Shown piece by piece: positions 8,216-16,644 of a stretch of DNA of 64,000 bases. The notes below the pieces were generated by a model that did no database searches, was not told where the DNA came from, and was given only the letters and a program-made list of their open reading frames with translations. Positions within the stretch are counted from its first letter, which is position 1, and the number at the start of each line of letters is the position of its first letter. The stretch spans positions 62,001 to 126,000 of the forward strand of contig NZ_BOMY01000053.1 of NCBI RefSeq assembly GCF_016862435.1, given 5' to 3'. Position numbers and translations under genes: made by a program. This stretch comes from Paractinoplanes tereljensis. Its GTDB lineage: Bacteria; Actinomycetota; Actinomycetes; Mycobacteriales; Micromonosporaceae.

Positions 8216-10828
8216 GTGTGGCTCTCCCTGTTCGGGTCCCTGAGTGCTCGCGTGTCCGGCGTCGAGCTTTCGCTCGGGCCGCCGCAGCAGCGGGCCATGC
8301 TGGCATTGCTGCTGGCCCGGTGCGGCACGCCGGTCTCGCCGGATGACCTGGTCGCCGCGCTGTGGCCGGGCGGGACCGCGCCCGCGTCGGCGGCCGGGAT
8401 CGTGCACCGGTACGCCAGTGGGCTGCGGCGGGCCCTCGAACCGGGGATGCCGGCTCGGGCGCCGAGCCGGTGGATCGTCCGGTCCAGCGCCGGCTACGCC
8501 CTGATCGCCGACGCCGAGTCGGCCGATGTGGCCCGGCTGCGCGCGCTGCATGTGCCCGGCGCCTCGCTGGACGAACTGCTGGAGGCGTGTGCGCTGACCG
8601 CTGAGCCGGTCGACCCGGGCCTCGCGGTGCGGTCCCACCCATGGCTGCAGGCGTTGGAGGCGGAACGGTCGGCCGTGCTGATCGCGGCCGCCGACCTGGC
8701 CCTGCCGTCGGGGCAGACGTCGCGGGTGGTGCCGCTGCTGCGGGCGTTCGCCCCGCCGGACACCGCGATCACCACCCGGCTGGCCCGGGCCCTCGAACCG
8801 GCCACCCGGCCGGCTCAGCTCCCGGCCGATCCGGGGGTGTTCGCCGGGCGGTCCCGGGAGCTGGCGCAACTGGCGGCCGGGCCGGCGCCGGTCACGGTGA
8901 TCACCGGGGTCGGCGGAGCCGGCAAGACCACCCTCGCGGTCCGGTGGGCGCACCGGCTCGCCTCGGAACACCCCGACGGGCAACTTTTCGTCAACCTCAA
9001 CGGCTTCGACCCGGTGCGGCCGCCGGTCGACGCGGCCACCGCGCTGCACGGATTCCTCGAGGCGCTCGGCGTCCCGGCTCCGTCCATTCCGGCCGGTCTG
9101 CCGGCCCGGACCGATCAATTCCGGTCACTGGTGGCTGGGCGGCGGATGCTGATCCTGATCGACAACGCCCGGTACGCCGCCGACGTGCGGCTGCTGCTGC
9201 CCGACTCGGCCGGGGTGACCGTGCTGGTCACCAGCCGGCACCCGCTGACCGAGCTGGCCGGGCGCCGGGTCGAGCTGGGCGTGTTCGACACCGGGGAAGC
9301 GCGCGAACTGCTGGCCGCCCGGATCGGGGCCGCGCGGGTGGCGGCCGCCCCGGACGCGGTCGACGACCTCGTCCGGCAGTGCGGCGGGCTCGCCCTCGCG
9401 CTGGCCATCGTGGCCGCCCGGGCCGCGGTGAACCCGCGGTTCGACCTGGCCGCGCTGGCCGAGGAGATCACCGCCCGGCGGCTCGACGGCTTCGACGTGG
9501 ACGCGCCCGGCGCCGACCTGCGGGCCACCTTCACCTCCTCCTACCGGATGCTGAGCCCGGCCGCCGCCCGCCTGTTCCGCCTCCTGCCGATGCTGCCCGG
9601 CCCCGACTTCGCCGCCCCAGCCACCGTCGCCCTGGCCGGCCACCCGGCCGAGACGGCGGCGGCCCTGGCCGAACTTGTTGACGCTCAGCTGGTTACCACG
9701 CCGCGGCCTGGGCGCTATGGGCTGCATGACCTGATCCGCGAATACGCGGACGAACTGGCCGAGCCCGGGCGGGTGGAGGCGCTGCGCCGGGCCCTTGACC
9801 ACTGCCTGCGCAGCGCGGTTGCCGGGCGGAACCTGCTGTCGCCGCAGCGGGCGCCCGTGCCGCTGCCGGCGCTCTCCCCCGGGGTCGTGCCGCTGGCCTT
9901 TCCGGCGCGGGCCGATGTCACCGCCTGGTATGCCGACGAGCGTCCGGTGCTGGCCGACGCCGTGCAGGTCGCCCACCGGCACCGGCTCGATCGGCACGCC
10001 GCCGCGCTCGCCTGGGCGAGCGCCACCTTTCACAGCATCAACGGGCACTGGCACGACCTGCTCGTCGCGCACCGGACGGGACTGGCCAGTGCTCTGCGCG
10101 CCGGGGACCGGTGGTGGGCCGCCGTCCTGCACCGCTACCTCGGCCGGGCGCTTGTCGCGTTCGACGACTTCGCCGGGGCGGAACACCACCGGCACGAGGC
10201 GCTGCGGCTGTTCGAGGAGCTCGGGGACCGGCGGTGGACCGCTCACTCGCTGATCTCGATCGCCAGCGATCGGGCCAACCGCTCCGAGCTGCTCTCCGCG
10301 GCCGAGCTGGATGAGGTGATCGGCCTGTACCTGCGGGCCCGGGAGCTGTACCGGGAGGCCCGGGAGCTGAACCCGGGCGAGGGCGGGCCGGACGAGGCGA
10401 CGGTTCTGCTGCACGTCGGCTGGCTGCTGAACCATCATTCGGACCGGCTGCCCGAGGCCGTCGGCCACCTGCGTCAGTCGCTCGCGCTGCTGAGCGACAC
10501 CGACGAGGTCAACCTGCGGGCCAACGCCGGTGGTTACCTGGGTCAGTCGCTGGCGCTGCTCGGCGACTACGACGAGGCCATCGCGGTCTTCCATGCCGCC
10601 GACCGGGACTGGGCCGACCTGGGCGAGCGCTTCTACCGGGCCGAGGTGCAGACTCAGCTGGGCGTCTGCCTGTGGAAGACCGGGTCGCCGGACGCGGCTC
10701 TGGTCGCCTGGGAGCACGCCACCGACCTGCTCGACGGCGTGGTCCTGGCGGTCGCCGACACCCTCCGTACCCGCCTGGATGGTTTCCGGAAAGACCCGGA
10801 AAGCGCCACCATCCATCCGGCGGCCTGA
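8216..10828 (+). CDS. AfsR/SARP-family regulator with NB-ARC ATPase and TPR region
   Basis: 870 residues from GTG 8216 (the next upstream ATG, 8208, is out of frame). Residues 1-95 are an OmpR-type winged helix as in SARPs (LGPPQQRAMLALLLARCG, then VHRYASGLRRALEPG). The bacterial activation domain that follows is short and poorly conserved. From about residue 205 comes an NB-ARC STAND ATPase: P-loop GVGGAGKTTLA near 230, then ILIDNARYAADV, LVTSRHPL and CGGLALALAIVAARA. The C-terminal 300 residues are TPR-like helices (GRALVAFDDFAGAEHHRHEALRLFEELGD). Such proteins integrate signals to activate secondary metabolism or development. The target is not evident. Confidence 0.88.
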   Translation: MWLSLFGSLSARVSGVELSLGPPQQRAMLALLLARCGTPVSPDDLVAALWPGGTAPASAAGIVHRYASGLRRALEPGMPARAPSRWIVRSSAGYALIADAESADVARLRALHVPGASLDELLEACALTAEPVDPGLAVRSHPWLQALEAERSAVLIAAADLALPSGQTSRVVPLLRAFAPPDTAITTRLARALEPATRPAQLPADPGVFAGRSRELAQLAAGPAPVTVITGVGGAGKTTLAVRWAHRLASEHPDGQLFVNLNGFDPVRPPVDAATALHGFLEALGVPAPSIPAGLPARTDQFRSLVAGRRMLILIDNARYAADVRLLLPDSAGVTVLVTSRHPLTELAGRRVELGVFDTGEARELLAARIGAARVAAAPDAVDDLVRQCGGLALALAIVAARAAVNPRFDLAALAEEITARRLDGFDVDAPGADLRATFTSSYRMLSPAAARLFRLLPMLPGPDFAAPATVALAGHPAETAAALAELVDAQLVTTPRPGRYGLHDLIREYADELAEPGRVEALRRALDHCLRSAVAGRNLLSPQRAPVPLPALSPGVVPLAFPARADVTAWYADERPVLADAVQVAHRHRLDRHAAALAWASATFHSINGHWHDLLVAHRTGLASALRAGDRWWAAVLHRYLGRALVAFDDFAGAEHHRHEALRLFEELGDRRWTAHSLISIASDRANRSELLSAAELDEVIGLYLRARELYREARELNPGEGGPDEATVLLHVGWLLNHHSDRLPEAVGHLRQSLALLSDTDEVNLRANAGGYLGQSLALLGDYDEAIAVFHAADRDWADLGERFYRAEVQTQLGVCLWKTGSPDAALVAWEHATDLLDGVVLAVADTLRTRLDGFRKDPESATIHPAA

Positions 10829-10927
10829 CGGATGATCGGATCGAACCGGCTCGGATGATCCGCCCGCATCACGATGTTGGTCGGACAGCGGACAGTGGCC
10901 GCCGCGGCACCGGAGCAAGGTGCGCCC
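10829..10927. promoter_or_regulatory. Promoter region of the patatin-like gene with direct repeat/palindrome
   Basis: CGGATGATC occurs at 10829-10837 and again at 10852-10860. The second copy is part of an 11-bp palindrome, CGGATGATCCG, at 10852-10862. These are candidate regulator sites. AAGG at 10917-10920, seven bases before GTG 10928, supports that start over ATG 10874. Confidence 0.35.
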
Positions 10928-13900
10928 GTGACCTCCGAGCGCGAACTTCCGTGGTGGCTGGCCTGGCCGATGGTGCTTCTCGGCGCGGTGGCCAGCATCG
11001 TGATGGGCGAGGCCGCCGGCCTGCTCAACCGGTTGCAGCTGGCGGGGCAGCCGCACTACGGCGCCGGGTCGCTGACCGGCTGGCCGGGGCTGCCCTGGGC
11101 GCACCGGGAGATCACCGCGGCGATCACCGCCTGGTCCGACCGGACGGCCGCGCCCGGCCTGCGTGACCAGGCGCTGCTCTGGGTGCACGTCTACCTCGTC
11201 GCGGACCTGGTGTTCATCGCGGCCTACGGGACGCTGCTGATCGCCGCGCTGCTGACCACCCGGTACAACTGGGCCGCGATTCGGCGGCTGGTGCTGCCGG
11301 TGGCCGTACTCGACCTGGCCGAAACGCTCTGGACCTGGCTGGTCGTGGGTGACCTGGGCGGGGCGCCGAACGGCGCCGCCGCGACCGTGCTTGCCGTCCT
11401 CACCGCACTCAAGTGGGTGGCGCTGGCCATCGCGGTCGGCGCGGTGCTGCTGAAGTGGCTCACCCCGGAGCCGGGGCCGCAACCGCCGGGCAAGGGACCG
11501 CGGATCTGGCGCCGGCATCGCGTGCAGATGGTCGCGGTGGCGCTGCTGTTCCTGGTGTTCGCCGCCCCGCTGCACGGGCCCCTCGATCAGATCCAGGACA
11601 TCGTCCGGGCCTGGCTGCAGAAGGGTTTCCCGCTCGGCGCGGTGGCCGGCCCGCTGGCCGGCACCGTGCTGCTGTGCGTCGCGCTGTGGGTGGCCGGCCG
11701 CTGGGCACTTCTCGACGGGGTCGACGAGGGATCGGAACGCGAGCACGAGCAGTGGCGGCCGTCGCTGATCGCGGGCGGGATCGTCGCCGGCCTCTGCCTC
11801 GTGCTCTGGCTCGTGCCCGGCATCGACATGGGCCTCAACCTGCTCGGGGTCGCCCTGCTGCTGGTCGCCGCCGGCGGGGCGAGCTACCTGGTCACGACGT
11901 ACGGCTCGGAGTTGTGGCTTTTCAAGCCGTCGAAGACGGCATCCGACCGCGGCCCGGAACAGCTCGACCGGCCCGGTGACGACTGGGCCCGGGTCCGCTA
12001 CGTCGGCCGGCTGCTGGCCGTGGCGCCGCTGGTCGCCCTCGGGATGTTGCTGGTCCGGGCGTTCAGCGGGATGGCCATGGTGCCCCGCGATGTCCTGCCG
12101 CTGCACGACTCCGCCGTCGACCAGGAGGTCACCACCGGCGACATCTGGGTGTGGCTGATCGTCGGCGGTCTGCTGGTGGCGGCGGTGGCCCCGCTGGCCG
12201 CCTGGGGCATCGCCACGGCGGAGAAACGCTGGCTCGACCGGGAGAACACAACGAAGGCCCAGGTACGGGTGCCGAACGTGGTCGGCATCGTCGTTCTGGT
12301 GATCGGCGTGGCCGCCACGGTCGCCGGGACGCTTGATCCCCGGTGGACGGGCCAGGTGCTGCGGGTGATCGGGCTGATCGCGACGCTGGGGGCCACCCTG
12401 GTGATCGCGTTCGGCTGGATGCAGCGCCGGGTCGAGCTGCACCGGCCCGCTCCGGTGTTCCGCCGGCTGGACCGCACGCCGGTGCTGATTCTCAGCATCG
12501 CCGCGCTGATGATCGCCGCCCAGTTCGACGCCGGCCGCTACCACGCCGTCCATGTCGGCGAGGGTGACCACACCTCCCCGCCGGCCGGTAACGCGCTCGA
12601 TGCGAGCTTCCGGAGCTGGCTGGGGGCGGTGCGGGACGGCTGCCTGCCCGCTGCCGGGGCGACCGCCGGCGGCCGGCCGGCGGTTCCGCTCGTGCTGGTC
12701 GCCGCGCCCGGCGGCGGGGCCCGCGCCGCCTACTGGACGGCCGCCGCCCTGGACGATCTCACCAACCCGGAGCTGCAGAAAGCCGCCGTCCGCCGGGCCG
12801 ATCCGAACGGGACCGGCGTCGCCTGCGGGGAGCGGGCGCTCTTCGCGATCAGCGGGGTGTCCGGCGGCAGCGTGGGCGCGGCCGCATGGGCCGTCGCCAA
12901 GTACGGCGCCACCACGGCCGGGGTGCCGACCAACTCGGAACTGGTCACCGGGGCCAAGTCGGTGTCCGCCCTGATCCAGGAGGATCCGCTGGCCGCGGGC
13001 CTGGCGGCCGGCCTCTACCGGGACTTCCCGCGCATCCTGCATGGCGTCGACGGCTACCGCGACCACTTGATGCCCGACCGGGCCCGCACCATCGAGGAGG
13101 GCTGGGAGCACGAGAACCCGGCGATGGCCGCCGACATGATGACGATGGCGCCGGCCGGGCAGCCGTGGCGTCCGCTGCTGATGTTCAACGGCACCGCGGT
13201 GGAGACCGGCTGCCGGGTGGTGGTCGGGCCGATCCCGGCGGCGGTCACCGCCCACCAGCCGGCCGAGAAGCTGAAGAGCTGCCGGGCGGCGGCCGGGCCG
13301 ACCACCGCCGGCAGGTCGGGCCTGTTCGCGGTGGGTGCGCTGGACGCCCGCGACTACCTGGGCCGGCAGACCGGCGACGGCTGCGAGACCGCCGACGACG
13401 CCACCTTCCGGCTGTCCACGGCCGCGTTGCTGTCGGCTCGGTTCCCGTACATCACTCCGACTGGATCTTTGGTCTTCTGCCCGGAGGGCGGGGGTGTTTC
13501 CAAGACCTTCGACGTGGACGGCGGGTACCTGGAGAACAACGGCATCGCGCTCGCCCTGGACCTGTGGCGAGCGCTGGAACCCATGGTGGCCGAGCACAAC
13601 CGCACGGCGTCCGGCACCGATCCGCTGGTCGCGCCGATGCTCGTCGTGCTGGACAACCACTACCAGAGCGCGGGTGCGGCGCAGGCGGCCGACCGGCCGG
13701 TCGAGTTGGTCGCCCCGGTGACCGCCTACCTGGCCCCGCGCCAGGCCCAGACCGACCCGATCATGTTGCAGGACGCCCTGATGGAGCTGTCCGGACCGCT
13801 GCCCGGGCTGGCGCAGGGTCAGCTGCGGGTCGGGCGGAACGCCTGCGCCGACAGCCGGGTCTTCCGGGTGGCGCCGAACGTCCATCCCGGCGTGGAGGCC

Positions 13901-14116
13901 CCGCTGGGCTGGGTGCTCTCCCGGCCGTCGCAGCAGGACCTGCGCTCGGAGCTGGACAAACAGGTGGTCCTCGGTGACCTGTGCCGGACCGCCTCGGATC
14001 CGGTGGCCGGCGACGATGACGCGACCACCCCGGCGACCGGCACGGTTCCCGCGCTGGAACCCGGCCAGATGGCGCCGGCCCTGCAGATGATGGGCGGCGC
14101 GCTCAACGTTCCTTAG
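10928..14116 (+). CDS. Multi-pass membrane protein with patatin-like phospholipase domain
   Basis: 1,062 residues from GTG 10928; ATG 10874 in the same frame lacks a ribosome-binding site. The N-terminal half holds many hydrophobic helices (for example LAWPMVLLGAVASIV, VYLVADLVFIAAYG, VAVALLFLVFAA, GLCLVLWLVPGI). The C-terminal half has the three patatin signatures in order: oxyanion loop APGGGARA near residue 596, nucleophile elbow GVSGGSVG near 642, and catalytic-aspartate motif DGGYLENNG near 862. It is therefore probably a membrane-anchored serine lipase or phospholipase with a Ser-Asp dyad. Its last four bases overlap the convergent ECF sigma gene. Confidence 0.85.
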   Translation: MTSERELPWWLAWPMVLLGAVASIVMGEAAGLLNRLQLAGQPHYGAGSLTGWPGLPWAHREITAAITAWSDRTAAPGLRDQALLWVHVYLVADLVFIAAYGTLLIAALLTTRYNWAAIRRLVLPVAVLDLAETLWTWLVVGDLGGAPNGAAATVLAVLTALKWVALAIAVGAVLLKWLTPEPGPQPPGKGPRIWRRHRVQMVAVALLFLVFAAPLHGPLDQIQDIVRAWLQKGFPLGAVAGPLAGTVLLCVALWVAGRWALLDGVDEGSEREHEQWRPSLIAGGIVAGLCLVLWLVPGIDMGLNLLGVALLLVAAGGASYLVTTYGSELWLFKPSKTASDRGPEQLDRPGDDWARVRYVGRLLAVAPLVALGMLLVRAFSGMAMVPRDVLPLHDSAVDQEVTTGDIWVWLIVGGLLVAAVAPLAAWGIATAEKRWLDRENTTKAQVRVPNVVGIVVLVIGVAATVAGTLDPRWTGQVLRVIGLIATLGATLVIAFGWMQRRVELHRPAPVFRRLDRTPVLILSIAALMIAAQFDAGRYHAVHVGEGDHTSPPAGNALDASFRSWLGAVRDGCLPAAGATAGGRPAVPLVLVAAPGGGARAAYWTAAALDDLTNPELQKAAVRRADPNGTGVACGERALFAISGVSGGSVGAAAWAVAKYGATTAGVPTNSELVTGAKSVSALIQEDPLAAGLAAGLYRDFPRILHGVDGYRDHLMPDRARTIEEGWEHENPAMAADMMTMAPAGQPWRPLLMFNGTAVETGCRVVVGPIPAAVTAHQPAEKLKSCRAAAGPTTAGRSGLFAVGALDARDYLGRQTGDGCETADDATFRLSTAALLSARFPYITPTGSLVFCPEGGGVSKTFDVDGGYLENNGIALALDLWRALEPMVAEHNRTASGTDPLVAPMLVVLDNHYQSAGAAQAADRPVELVAPVTAYLAPRQAQTDPIMLQDALMELSGPLPGLAQGQLRVGRNACADSRVFRVAPNVHPGVEAPLGWVLSRPSQQDLRSELDKQVVLGDLCRTASDPVAGDDDATTPATGTVPALEPGQMAPALQMMGGALNVP

Positions 14117-14631
14117 TCGACCGGGCCGAGGATGCCGGCCAGCGCGCGCAGGGCGTAGAAGCGGCGCGAGCGCACCGTGCCCTCCGGGACGTTCAGGCGT
14201 TCGGCCAGCTCGCGCGGGGTGACGTCGTTGTAGTAGAGCTCGACAAGCACCTCGCGATGCTGCTCGCCCAGTGCGGACAGCGCCGTGCGCACCGAGCGGA
14301 CGTTGGCGATCTGCTCGGCGTGGTCCGAGACGGACGGGATCTCCTGGTACTCGGCCACCGCGGCCCGGGCGTTGCGCACCTGGCGCTTGCGGGTCGCGTC
14401 GATGAACACCCGACGGGCCACCGTGAACAGCCACGGCCGGGCCAGGTCCGGGGTCACCGGCACGGTGTCCATGTTCCGCCACGCCTTCAGCATGGTGTCC
14501 TGCAGCAGGTCGTCCGCGAGATGCCGCTCCCCCATCGTCAGCCGCATCAGGTAACGGCGCAACGGCTCCCCGTGTGCCGCGTGCAACTCCCGCATTCGAT
14601 CAAAGTCGGTCGATACCGGCGCTGTCGTCAA
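14113..14631 (-). CDS. ECF-subfamily RNA polymerase sigma factor
   Basis: 172 residues from TTG 14631, preceded by GGGGAG at good spacing. Region 2 is DLLQDTMLKAWRNMD with PWLFTVARRVFIDATRKR. Region 4 is LSALGEQHREVLVELYYNDVTPRELAERLNVPEGTVRSRRFYALRAL. It resembles SigK/SigL-type group ECF factors, which are usually paired with a membrane anti-sigma factor. No such gene is adjacent; the neighbours are the patatin-like membrane protein (convergent) and a SARP (divergent). A heptamer array immediately upstream suggests its promoter is controlled by a SARP. Confidence 0.92.
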   Translation of the reverse strand: MTTAPVSTDFDRMRELHAAHGEPLRRYLMRLTMGERHLADDLLQDTMLKAWRNMDTVPVTPDLARPWLFTVARRVFIDATRKRQVRNARAAVAEYQEIPSVSDHAEQIANVRSVRTALSALGEQHREVLVELYYNDVTPRELAERLNVPEGTVRSRRFYALRALAGILGPVD

Positions 14632-14672
14632 GTGTTTCTCCCCCCATCGCCGGGCGGAAGCCTAGGAAGAAC

Positions 14673-14701
14673 CCTCTGATCAACCTCTGACCGAAATCTG
14701 A
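14673..14701 (-). promoter_or_regulatory. Candidate SARP operator: three heptamers with 11-bp period
   Basis: On the minus strand, TCAGATT (14695-14701), TCAGAGG (14684-14690) and TCAGAGG (14673-14679) occur at exactly 11-bp spacing, with four-base spacers. Eight bases after the last copy lies TAGGCT, a plausible -10 element for the ECF sigma gene. SARP proteins are known to bind heptameric direct repeats with 11-bp period whose promoter-proximal copy sits 8 bp from the -10. The likely binder is the SARP starting at 14788 or the AfsR-like protein at 8216. Confidence 0.65.
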
Positions 14702-14787
14702 ACGGCGCGGTGATAGTCACAGTCCTGTCAGGACCCATCGAATTGAAACAGTGCGATGGAATACTCACGGTGATCAAGGAGGCGACG

Positions 14788-16644
14788 TTGGAACCTGGGG
14801 CGACGAACGTCGCGCTGGCGGTGCTCGGGCCGGTACGGGCCTGGCGCGGCGGCACGGAACTGCAGGTAGGCGGCCCGCAGCGACGGGCCGGCCTGGCGTT
14901 GCTGCTGGCCGGTGATGGTGAACCGGTTCATCTGGATGTCTTCTTCGAGGCACTGTGGCGGGGCGACCCACCGGCCTCGGCGGCCAACGTCGTGCATCGG
15001 TTGATCAGTGCTCTTCGTCACGCTCTGGAGCCGTCCAAGGTGGCTCGCGAGGCCGGATCGCTCATCGCGAGGGTCCCTGGCGGCTACCGGCTGGCCACCA
15101 CCCCGGAAACTCTCGACCTCACCTGGTTCCGGGCCTCGGTGCGCCGGGCCCGGATCCTCGCGGTGGCCGGCGAGCAGGGTCGCGCCATCGACGCGTACGC
15201 CAAGGGTCTGCATCTCTGGCAGGGGCCGGCCGCGGCCGGCCTCGATCCGGGCGTCCGCGCCCACCCGCAGATCGCCGCCCTCGACCGGGAGTGGGCCGAG
15301 GTGGCCCGGGTGGCCGCCGACCTGGCGCTGTCGGCCGGCCGCGCCGAGCGGGTCCTGCCGGTGGTGGCCCGGGCCGCGCACGCCCACCCGCTCGACGAGT
15401 CGCTGCAGGCCCGGCACGTGCTGCTGCTGTCGGCGAGCGGCCGGCGGGCGGCTGCCCTGGACACGTACGCCGAGGTCCGCCGCCGCCTCGCCGACGAACT
15501 CGGCCTGGACCCGGGTGAGGAGTTGCGGGCCGCCCAGCGCGAGGTGCTGATCGCCGCGTCCGCCCCGCCGCCCCGCAAGCGCACCCCCGCGCAGATCCCG
15601 GCCGCGCTGCCCGGCTTCACCGGCCGGGCCGTCGAGCTGGCCGCAATCGGCGAGGCCGCCGAGCCGGGCGGGTCGATGCCGGTGATCGCGGTCAGTGGGA
15701 TGGCCGGCGCCGGCAAGACCGCCCTCGCGGTGCAGTGGGCGCACACCGCCGCCGACACCTACCCGGACGGTCAGCTCTACGCCGACCTGCGCGGATTCGG
15801 GCCGGCCGAGCCGCTGCCGCCGGCCGACGCGCTGCGCGACTTCCTCAGCGCCCTCGGCGTCCGCGAACCGGAGATGCCGGCCGGCCTGGACGGCCGCGCG
15901 ACCCTGTTCCGCAGCCTGCTCTCCGGCCGCCGGGTGCTGGTGCTGCTGGACAACGCCCGGGACGCCGCCCAGGTGCGGCCGCTGCTGCCCGGCTCGCCCG
16001 GCTGCCTGGCCCTGGTGACCAGCCGCAACCCGATGACCGCCCTGGTCGCGGCGGCCGGCGCCCGGGTGGTGCGACTCGACCCGATGACCGCCGGCGACGC
16101 CCGCGACCTGCTCACCGCCCGGATCGGCAAGGCCCGGGTGGACGGCGAGCCGACCGCCGCCCGGGAACTCGTGCACGCCTGCGGCCGGTTGCCGCTGGCC
16201 CTGGCGATCACGGCGGCCCGCGCGGCCGTGCACCGCTCGATGCGGCTCGCCGAGTTGGCCGCCGACGTCACCGGGCACGGCCTGGACGCGTTCACCGAGG
16301 CCGGCGAGGACCTGCGTACCGTCTTCTCCTGGTCCTACCGCACCCTGCCGGCGCCGTCGGCCCGGCTGTTCCGGCTGCTGGCGCCGCACCGCGGCGCCGA
16401 GATCACCGTCCCGCTGGCCGCGTCGGCGGCCGGGGTGACCGAGCGCGAGGCCCGCACCCTGCTGCGCGACCTGACCGGCGCACACCTGCTCAGCGAACGC
16501 CAGCCCGGCCGCTACACGATGCACCCGCTGCTGCGGCTGTACGGCGCCGAGCTGGAGCCGTCACGCGACGACCTCGTCGCGGCGGTAGGCCCGCCCGGCC
16601 TCGTCGACCCCGGGCGCTTCGGCGGCCTCGGCCCGCTCGGCTGA
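14788..16644 (+). CDS. SARP/AfsR-family regulator with BTAD and NB-ARC domains, lacking TPR tail
   Basis: 618 residues from TTG 14788, chosen because AAGGAGG at 14776-14782 is a near-perfect ribosome-binding site; an in-frame GTG at 14710 lacks one. Domains: OmpR-type winged helix (about 10-105: VLGPVRAWRGG, VVHRLISALRHALEPS), BTAD (about 112-255: ending ADELGLDPGEELRAAQREVL), and NB-ARC from about 275 (P-loop GMAGAGKTALA, VLLDNARDAAQV, CGRLPLALAITAARA, winged-helix end YTMHPLLRLYGAEL). AfsR-type relatives continue into a long TPR region that is absent here: the last 28 residues are read through the 3' end of the oppositely oriented ART-like gene. Confidence 0.88.
   Translation: MEPGATNVALAVLGPVRAWRGGTELQVGGPQRRAGLALLLAGDGEPVHLDVFFEALWRGDPPASAANVVHRLISALRHALEPSKVAREAGSLIARVPGGYRLATTPETLDLTWFRASVRRARILAVAGEQGRAIDAYAKGLHLWQGPAAAGLDPGVRAHPQIAALDREWAEVARVAADLALSAGRAERVLPVVARAAHAHPLDESLQARHVLLLSASGRRAAALDTYAEVRRRLADELGLDPGEELRAAQREVLIAASAPPPRKRTPAQIPAALPGFTGRAVELAAIGEAAEPGGSMPVIAVSGMAGAGKTALAVQWAHTAADTYPDGQLYADLRGFGPAEPLPPADALRDFLSALGVREPEMPAGLDGRATLFRSLLSGRRVLVLLDNARDAAQVRPLLPGSPGCLALVTSRNPMTALVAAAGARVVRLDPMTAGDARDLLTARIGKARVDGEPTAARELVHACGRLPLALAITAARAAVHRSMRLAELAADVTGHGLDAFTEAGEDLRTVFSWSYRTLPAPSARLFRLLAPHRGAEITVPLAASAAGVTEREARTLLRDLTGAHLLSERQPGRYTMHPLLRLYGAELEPSRDDLVAAVGPPGLVDPGRFGGLGPLG

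Noticed and set aside
9125..14482. Minus-strand open frame of about 1,785 codons
   Set aside because: Antisense to the AfsR-like and patatin genes; Gly/Arg/Gln/His-rich and without domains, while the plus strand shows clear NB-ARC and patatin motifs.
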